A DNA stretch of 64,000 nucleotides from Triticum aestivum (Eukaryota > Streptophyta > Magnoliopsida > Poales > Poaceae), in NCBI RefSeq assembly GCF_018294505.1, contig NC_057803.1:688666678-688730677 (forward strand), given 5' to 3'. Below the pieces are notes generated by a model. It saw nothing but the letters and a program-made list of their open reading frames with translations, was not told the origin of the DNA and did not search any database. The translations under genes were made by a program, and so were the position numbers. Positions 57,077 to 64,000 of the stretch are shown one piece after another; position 1 is the stretch's first letter, and each line of letters begins with the position of its first letter.

Positions 57077-58178
57077 TTAAAACAATATAGACCCTGACTC
57101 TCCATTATGGAGAATGGAAATCATCATGTCTCCAATTCTTGCGGTTTGCTTCCTTTTGCCTCCAAGAACCTCCTTACGACTGTCCATACATTTTTTCCAT
57201 TCTTTGATTGTCATGTCTTCACTTCTTTTAGAAATCCGGTATGGACAGCTAAGATTCGTAGGACGACCTGGTTGTATGTTCAAAACATCAAGGCGACCGT
57301 GCGTATACATCAGATGAGGCACACAATCATTTGGGATTATCTGTTGAAAAACATAGTAATAACTTCGTAATAGTAAAAAATCTTACCAGGGTATCTCCAT
57401 GGTAGTTACCGTAGTTCAACACGTGCACTAGTGGCACGTATTGACCATAATGTTGAGGAGTTCGATTGTAGATATTCTAATTCTCAAGATCATTACAAAA
57501 TGCGATCAGATTATTCTTCTCCTTATATTTTAATTCGGAGCCATCGGTGTAGTGGGTTTTGTCTACCATCTTCCGCACATTCTTTGAAGAATTAAAATAA
57601 GCTGTCAATGGAAATAAGTTGTCAACTATTTTGAAATAAACAATATAAATTACTTAATAACTATGCTTGAGAAGCTCACATAGGGGAAGAATTGGAAGGG
57701 TATCAACATGGACCCAAATGTCAATATTGTCTTGCTCGATTTCAGGATCACCAAGATCTATGGTGACAAGCATACCCTCATCAAAACCATACATCTTGCA
57801 AAATGGGTTACACTCTTAGAATTGTACAGCTTCACTTTAAAATCCACACCATGATGGGTCCTTGGGTGAATTTTCTTTGTTTCAATACTTTCATGGTCTT
57901 CAAAATCCATCCTCTCCAAGACATAGCGTCTTGCATAGCATGGGATAAGCTAGTCGAATTGGAAAAGATGAAAAGTACACGTTAAAATAGTTGAAGTCGT
58001 GCTTAATTATGAAAAAACTATAGTCGTCGTTGCGTACTGTTTCAACATCGAAGGTCTCCTCGAGCTTAATGTTGAAGCGCCGATCTTCGTCCAGCTCAAG
58101 GAACCTGTCGCACATACCTCGGTCGTCGTGGCACCAGTCGCACTCCCCCGGGCGGTTTTCGTCATCCGAGTACGACAT
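57077..58178 (-). pseudogene. B3-like ORF carried by CACTA unit 2
   Basis: From the ATG at 58178 the minus strand reads MSYSDDENRPGECDWCHDDR, DRFLELDEDRRFNIKLEETF, then fragments LERMDFEDHESIETKK, HHGVDFKVKLYNS, CKMYGFDEGMLVTIDLGDPE and IDIWVHVDTLPILPLCELL (about 57680-57920). Further on are VDKTHYTDGSELKYKEKN (about 57560), then GRPTNLSCPYRISKRSEDMT and IKEWKKCMDSRKEVLGGKRK (57077-57322). The pattern of a charged beta-rich segment followed by a GF-x-EGM-x-VTIDLGD motif resembles plant B3/REM DNA-binding domains, though I am not certain. Introns are likely and at least two frameshifts are present. It occupies the position that the TNPA-like ORF holds in unit 1. Confidence 0.5.
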
Positions 58179-58279
58179 TTCCTATGTTCATAATTCAAAT
58201 ATGAAACTTGTACAATTAAATATATGTACCAAAAAACTCTCAGCTCTCATGTGGTGTACATATTCGACCGTCGGTGATG

Positions 58280-58350
58280 GTAGCTCCTCCTTTCATTCCC
58301 GAGTGCATTACACCAAATTGTCTAGCACACGGGAATGAAGGAGAAGCTAC
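58280..58350. repeat. 71-bp hairpin
   Basis: GTAGCTCCTCCTTTCATTCC pairs with GGAATGAAGGAGAAGCTAC, leaving a loop of about 28 bases. It lies just upstream, on the minus strand, of a sequence gap, so more copies may be hidden. Confidence 0.8.
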
Positions 58351-58388
58351 CCCCACGACAACAGTCGGGATTCTTCGTCCTCTCATAT

Positions 58389-58965
58389 NNNNNNNNNNNN
58401 NNNNNNNNNNNNNNNNNNNNNNNNNNNNNNNNNNNNNNNNNNNNNNNNNNNNNNNNNNNNNNNNNNNNNNNNNNNNNNNNNNNNNNNNNNNNNNNNNNNN
58501 NNNNNNNNNNNNNNNNNNNNNNNNNNNNNNNNNNNNNNNNNNNNNNNNNNNNNNNNNNNNNNNNNNNNNNNNNNNNNNNNNNNNNNNNNNNNNNNNNNNN
58601 NNNNNNNNNNNNNNNNNNNNNNNNNNNNNNNNNNNNNNNNNNNNNNNNNNNNNNNNNNNNNNNNNNNNNNNNNNNNNNNNNNNNNNNNNNNNNNNNNNNN
58701 NNNNNNNNNNNNNNNNNNNNNNNNNNNNNNNNNNNNNNNNNNNNNNNNNNNNNNNNNNNNNNNNNNNNNNNNNNNNNNNNNNNNNNNNNNNNNNNNNNNN
58801 NNNNNNNNNNNNNNNNNNNNNNNNNNNNNNNNNNNNNNNNNNNNNNNNNNNNNNNNNNNNNNNNNNNNNNNNNNNNNNNNNNNNNNNNNNNNNNNNNNNN
58901 NNNNNNNNNNNNNNNNNNNNNNNNNNNNNNNNNNNNNNNNNNNNNNNNNNNNNNNNNNNNNNNNN
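58389..58965. other. Assembly gap (577 N)
   Basis: Follows the hairpin at 58280-58350. The sequence on the far side is unrelated, so a real stretch of unknown content is missing. Confidence 0.95.
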
Positions 58966-59365
58966 ACTGATTCCTCTAGGTGGAGACTCGACAGACTTAA
59001 AGTCAACCCGAGCACTCATATTATAGGACTCATATATACTGACATGGAGATTTGGCTGGTCTCACCTCGAGGTCGGAGGAGAGTCGGTGACGGGGACGGC
59101 GGCGCGGATGAAGGAGGGGGCTCCTAGATTTCTGCATAGTGCTCTCCAATTTAAGCATTCAAAGTAGGAGTACTTTTCCAATTTGAGCATTCAATAAGCA
59201 AAACCAAATCATAAAATAAAGTAGTATTCAAATTAGCATGCATTTAATTATAAGGAAAAGTACATCATCTCTTATGTCCGTACATCGTCGAATATTATCA
59301 CTAGTAATACTCCTCGAATACTATCATACATAGCATCGCTAATACAGCTAGAACCGTAGCGCCCG
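58966..59365. other. CACTA unit 2 spacer
   Basis: A short GC-rich stretch (59070-59125), then AT-rich sequence with repeated CGAATA(C/T)TATCA-type motifs, resembling 49385-49600 of unit 1. No ORF supported. Confidence 0.5.
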
Positions 59366-59749
59366 ATGGGTATCGTAGCGGGCGGTGGACACCTAAAGAG
59401 AAGGAACCATCACATGATCATAGCTCGAGTTAGATCCCTGAAGAACCTGCCAGGTATTGTCGAACCTGCCCTCCAACGCAACCATGTAGCGACGGACGTG
59501 CTCGTCCTCCTCGCTGACACGGTGACGTACCACCTCCGCGGTGTCTGGAAGCCTTGGCACCGTCACTGGCCCACGTGACCGCCACCAAACAAGGATCGGG
59601 TCAACAACGGGCTGGCTCCTCACCAACCTACGCCCCCCGGAAGGTAGCACCTCCCAATACCGGCCCGGCTGAGCCCAGTCCCGGACATGGCCCCTCTGAT
59701 CAAGCCGGCCTCCTCCGCCGAGTCGATGACGAGGATGCGGGATAGGCAT
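59366..59749 (-). pseudogene. Conserved small CACTA ORF of unknown function, unit 2
   Basis: The minus-strand frame of about 118 codons from 59749 has YWEVLPSGGRRLVRSQPVVD, LVWWRSRGP, EVVRHRVSEEDEHVRRYMVA, NTWQVL and YDHVMVPSL. It then meets a stop where unit 1 has Trp (VPSLWVSTAR); the following codons (VSTAR) continue in frame. It is shorter at the N-terminus than the unit 1 copy. Its single stop is at a different position from the one in unit 1, so each copy decayed independently from an intact ancestor. Confidence 0.55.
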
Positions 59750-59764
59750 CGTCGACGTCGAATC

Positions 59765-60325
59765 GGGGATTAATTGCTTGAACTAAAAAAATAAACTAGT
59801 TCTATTAATTTTCTTGCTAAAAATAAACTACTTCTATATATAGTAAAATAAAGTAATTTTATTAAATCCACTAGTTCAACTACTAAGCACTTACTATAAA
59901 TAAATAATGTAGTACTTACTAAAAATAAACTAATTAAAATAAAGTAGTTTTATGAAATCAACTAGTTCCACTATATACTAAGCACTTACTATAAATAAAA
60001 TAAAGTAGTACTTACTAAAAATAAACTAGTTTAACTAGTTCTATTATTTTTCTCTCCTACTTTTTCTTCAAAATAGGAACATATACATATAAATGACTTT
60101 GATCATACACAATTTTCCTATACATACACAATATGAACATATATATACATAAATTGACAAAGAAAATTCTCTGAACAAAAAAATCATTAAAATTCTATGA
60201 ACAAAATTACAACAAAAAAAATCATAAAATTAGAAAAATTCATATATATTCACTATTCTATGAACAGAAAAAAATTACAATAGAAAATTCTATGAACAAA
60301 ATCTAACACAATATTCAACAGAAAA
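59765..60325. repeat. AT-rich imperfect repeats
   Basis: About four copies of a unit like ACTAGTTCTATTA...AAATAAAGTAG with TACTTACTAAAAATAAACTA, at about 59790-60050, then AT-rich sequence up to the gap. Non-coding. Confidence 0.65.
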
Positions 60326-60841
60326 NNNNNNNNNNNNNNNNNNNNNNNNNNNNNNNNNNNNNNNNNNNNNNNNNNNNNNNNNNNNNNNNNNNNNNNNNNN
60401 NNNNNNNNNNNNNNNNNNNNNNNNNNNNNNNNNNNNNNNNNNNNNNNNNNNNNNNNNNNNNNNNNNNNNNNNNNNNNNNNNNNNNNNNNNNNNNNNNNNN
60501 NNNNNNNNNNNNNNNNNNNNNNNNNNNNNNNNNNNNNNNNNNNNNNNNNNNNNNNNNNNNNNNNNNNNNNNNNNNNNNNNNNNNNNNNNNNNNNNNNNNN
60601 NNNNNNNNNNNNNNNNNNNNNNNNNNNNNNNNNNNNNNNNNNNNNNNNNNNNNNNNNNNNNNNNNNNNNNNNNNNNNNNNNNNNNNNNNNNNNNNNNNNN
60701 NNNNNNNNNNNNNNNNNNNNNNNNNNNNNNNNNNNNNNNNNNNNNNNNNNNNNNNNNNNNNNNNNNNNNNNNNNNNNNNNNNNNNNNNNNNNNNNNNNNN
60801 NNNNNNNNNNNNNNNNNNNNNNNNNNNNNNNNNNNNNNNNN
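60326..60841. other. Assembly gap (516 N)
   Basis: Occupies the same relative position as the gap at 50262-50603 in unit 1, where a GC-rich tandem repeat follows. A GC-rich repeat is probably hidden here too. Confidence 0.95.
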
Positions 60842-60889
60842 ACGAACTGAATAAAATTTTCACAAGTGCCAGTTATATAGGTGAAGCAT

Positions 60890-61140
60890 TGGTCCCGGTT
60901 CGTGGCACCAACCGGGACCAATGCCACCTTTAGTCCCGGTTGGTGGCACCAACCGGGACCAAAGGCCTCTTTTTAGCAGCCCAAAGGGCGGGAAGCAGAG
61001 GGCTTTGGTCCCGGTTGGTGGCACCAACCGGGACTAAAGGGGGGCATTGATACCGGTTGGTGCCACCTACCGGGACCAAAGGGGTGCATTGGTTCCGGTT
61101 GGTGCCACCAACCGGGACTAAAGGCCTTGTGCTGGTGCGG
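60890..61140. repeat. CACTA subterminal-type repeat array, unit 2
   Basis: Four hairpin pairs of GGTCCCGGTTGGTGGCACC and GGTGCCACCAACCGGGAC. Equivalent in position to 50881-51060, but the motif core is CCCGGTT here and ACCGGTT there. Confidence 0.85.
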
Positions 61141-62200
61141 TGCGGTGGGAAGTTTAGTCCCATCTCGCTAGCTGAGGGAGCTCAGCACCTGTTTATAAGC
61201 TGCGTTGCAGCTCAGGTGCTCAGCTCCTCTCTAACATGCAGGCATTACTTGCCTACCCTTGTCACTGCTATGTTGGGCCTATCGGGCCTGCGTGCCTGCA
61301 TCCTGGCCCATGTACAGATGGGTTTCTAGTCGTATGTAGGCCGTGTGGCCCATTAGGTGGCATTTTTTATTTTTTCCATATTTTTTTGTTTTTTGAATTA
61401 TTTATTTTCTTTTGATTTTTGCTTTATTTTTTATTCTTTTTTGCTTTTAGCTCAGAATAATTATAAACTTTCTGTTACTCCATTAGTTTCCAAATTTGAA
61501 TAGTTTAAATTTTAACTCTTTCAAAATTGTGTGAATCACTAGTTTGTGAATAATTTCACTATAAAAATATATTTTGAGTGATTCTTTTTCCTGCTATTTA
61601 ATATTATTGTGTTTTATCATTATATTCAAAAACAGATTTTGTTATTTTAGTTTCTATCAAAAAATTCTTTATGAAAATTCTTTTTGCTACTAAATTTCTA
61701 ACAAAAATTATTTATGATAATTCTTTCTGCTTTTCATGTGTTGAACAGAAAATATTTTGATAATTTTAGTTGCATAAATTTTATATAATTTTAGTTTAAA
61801 AAATACTAGTGTTTTATTAAAGCTTTTTGGTTGCTTTCTTTTGCTATTAGAGTTTTATGAAAGCATTTACTGTTTTTTTTGAGATATAAGACCTTGAAAC
61901 TGAAAAGCATTTCAAATGAACTCTGAAAAGGTTGAAAGTTGGCATGGTATCATCATTTCACCCACATAGCATGTGCTAAAAAGTTGAGAGGGTTATGGGA
62001 AAAACTAGATACACTTCGTGTACAAAACGGACAATCTCTTTCGAAGTATCATGGTTTCATACGGAAATTCATCTGTTACAGCAGGCATTTCAAATGCAAG
62101 TTGGCATGGTATCATCATAATAGTTGTGGAGAAAGTCTTCACTTTTTCTTCACTTGTGTCCTTTCCTTATTGCGCCGTAACCATGGATAATCTTCATCAT
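61140..62200. other. CACTA unit 2 spacer between repeat array and TNP2
   Basis: A GC-rich segment to 61360 is collinear with 51060-51300, followed by a T-rich segment. The piece 61906-62086 is the reverse complement of 51615-51797 in unit 1. A short partial duplication (TTGGCATGGTATCATCAT) recurs at about 62101. No coding function. Confidence 0.75.
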
Positions 62201-64000
62201 TTATCAGGATGCTTGGGTTAGCCTTGACTTTGAAGGGAGGAACTTCATGAAACATTTCATAATCTTCGGACATGTCTGTCTTTCCCTCCACTCCCAAGAT
62301 GTCCCTTTTTTCTGATAGAACTATGTGGCACTTTGGCTCATCGTATGATGTATTCTCTTCCTTATCTTTTTTTTCTCGGTTTGGTAGACATGTACTTCAC
62401 ATAGATAACCTGTGCCACTTCATTGGCTAGGACGAACGGTTCGTTAGTGTACCCAAGATTGTTCAGATCCACTGTTGTCATTCCGTACTGTGGGTCTACC
62501 TGTACCCCGCCTCCTGACAGATTGACCCATTTGCACTTAAACAAAGGGACCTTAAAATCATGTCCGTAGTCAAGTTCCCATATGTCCATTATGTAACCAT
62601 AATATGTGTCCTTTCCCCTCTCGGTTGCTGCATCAAAGCGGACACCGCTGTTTTGGTTGGTGCTCTTTTGATCATGGGCGATCGTGTAAAATGTATTCCC
62701 ATTTATCTCGTATCGTTTGTAATTCAATACAATCGAAGATGGTCCCCTGGACAACGAGTACAGCTCAACACAAACAGTGTTCTCACCTCTGAGACGTGTT
62801 TCCAACCAACTGCTGAAAGTCCTGATGTGTTCACTTGTAATCCAGTCGTCGCACCGCTCCGGGTGTTTGGAGCACAGACTGTTCTTGTGTTCATCGACAT
62901 ACGGGGTCACCAAGGTAGAGTTCATTAGTACTGTGTAGTGTGCTTGAGACCAAGAATATCCGTCCCTGCATATTATTCAGTCCCCTCCAAGCGTGCCTTT
63001 TCCAGTCAGTCTCCCCTCATACCGCGATTCAGGGAGACCTATCTTCTTAAGGCCAGGAATGAAGTCAACACAAAATCCAATGACATCCTCTGTTTGATGG
63101 CCCATGGAGATGCTTCCTTCTGGCTTAGCGCGGTTACAGACATATTTCTTTAGGACTCCCATGAAGCTCTCAAAGGGGTACATATTGTGTAGAAATATGG
63201 GGCCCAGAATGATAATCTTGTCAACTAGATGAACTAGGACGCGCGTCATGATATTGAATAAGGATGATGGGAACACCATCTCGAAACTGACAAGACATTG
63301 CACCACATCACTCCTTAGCCTTGGTATTATTTATGGATCGATCACCTTCTGAGAGATTGCATTAAGGAATGCACATAGCTTCACAATGGCTAATCGGACG
63401 TTTTCCGGTAGAAGCCCCCTCAATGCAACCGGAAGCAGTTGCGTCATAATCACGTGGCAATCATGAGAATTTAGGTTCTGGAACTTTTTCTCTGCCATAT
63501 TTATTATTCCCTTTATATTCGACGAGAAGCCAGTCGGGACCTTCATACTAAGCAGGCATTCAAAGAAGATTTCCTTCTCTTCTTTGGTAAGAGCGTAGCT
63601 GGCAGGACCTTCATACTGCTTTGGAGGCATGCCGTCTTTTTCGTGCAAACGTTGCAGGTCCTCCGGTGCCTCAGCTGTATCTTTTGTTTTCCCATACATG
63701 CCCAAGAAACCTAGAAGGTTCATGCAAAGGTTCTTCGTCATGTGCATCACGTCGATCGAAGAGCGGACCTCTAGGTCTTTCCAGTAGGGTAGGTTCCAAA
63801 ATATAGATTTCTTCTTTCACATGGGTGTGTGTCCCCCAGCGTCACTCAGAACAGCTAGTCCGCCGGGACCCTTTCCAAAGATTACATGTAAATTATTGAC
63901 CATAGCAAGTATGTGATCACCGGTACGCATGGCGGGCTTATTTTGGTGATCTTCCTCGCATTTGAAATGCTTGCCTTTCTTTCGACATTGATGGTTGGTC
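62200..64000 (-). pseudogene. CACTA TNP2 transposase of unit 2 (3' part, runs off window)
   Basis: Minus-strand domains visible: the end of Transposase_21 (MMHMTKNLCMNLLGFLGMYG, 63331-63750), DUF4218 (LLPVALRGLLPENVRLAIVK, then CLVSFEMVFPSSLFNIMTRV, 62977-63750) and DUF4216 (EINGNTFYTIAHD, DPQYGMTTVDLNN, 62362-62925). A stop splits DUF4218 after VIDP at 63331, and others follow. The N-terminal half lies beyond 64000. It is a closer relative of unit 1 TNP2 than of the fragment at 36357-37079 over the shared region, although the last bases of the window read GACCAACCATCAATGTCGAA in reverse, as at 37020. Confidence 0.9.

Larger units (their letters stand above)
56185..64000. mobile_element. CACTA element, unit 2 (left terminus in window, right end outside)
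   Basis: The left terminus CACTAGTAGAAAAAGGGC is at 56185, followed by GTCCCGGTT and AACCGGGAC subterminal repeats up to the gap at 56337. Inside, the minus strand carries, from the left, a B3-like ORF, a GC-rich hairpin region, the conserved small ORF, a second repeat array and TNP2, which runs off the window. It shares order and sequence with unit 1 from about 59160 onward, at an offset of roughly 9.8-10.1 kb. Confidence 0.8.

Noticed and set aside
58240..59026. Long ORFs of 210-259 residues across 58389-58965
   Set aside because: Almost all residues are translated N; the same applies to ORFs over the other four gaps.

Overview
The window looks like repeat-dense intergenic DNA from a grass of the wheat tribe (Triticeae: wheat, Aegilops, barley or rye). 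This rests on CACTA elements with CACTAGTAGAAA ends, Stowaway MITEs with CTCCCTCC ends, Copia LTRs of the BARE-1/WIS/Angela type, and Gypsy LTRs with the TGATACGTCTCC terminus. Five runs of N mark assembly gaps. I find no intact host gene. Nearly every recognisable coding stretch belongs to a transposable element, and almost all of these are broken.

Layout. (1) 1-13.6 kb: low-copy sequence in two diverged paralogous blocks (about 663-3840 and 10538-13606). They are separated by a 1.3 kb CACTA derivative (4708-6017), an inverted partial relative of it (about 7200-7909) and a long LTR-like segment (7914-10540). The second block alone carries a 567-bp CACTA derivative and a Stowaway. (2) 13.6-20.6 kb: a 56-bp tandem duplication, a palindromic Stowaway, a probable 2.2 kb Helitron (14951-17116), a LINE 3' fragment with an RNase H-like remnant, and a Harbinger-type MITE. 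(3) 20.56-37.08 kb: a plus-strand fragment of a CACTA TNP2 transposase split by a Gypsy-type element (20796-36356), which is itself split by a Copia element (22759-31176). (4) 37.58-47.6 kb: one LTR of a second Gypsy element, split by a second Copia element (37832-46063). (5) 47.6-64 kb: two related CACTA units in tandem, both read from the minus strand. Unit 1 (about 47.6-56.1 kb) has a TNPA/Ptta-like ORF, a small conserved unknown ORF, a subterminal repeat array, a TNP2 pseudogene and a coiled-coil/membrane ORF. Unit 2 (from a terminus at 56185 past the window end) has a different first ORF (B3-like) followed by the same unknown ORF, repeat array and TNP2.

The elements can be ordered in time. 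CACTA TNP2 came first, then the Gypsy element, then the Copia element inside it; target-site duplications support this, and an uninterrupted TNP2 copy elsewhere in the window supplies the empty site. The Gypsy element encodes a non gag-pol protein after its primer-binding site. Both Copia elements have disabled reverse transcriptase, and one of them still has nearly identical LTRs, which suggests mobilisation in trans. The most interesting candidate system is the set of accessory ORFs carried by the tandem CACTA units.
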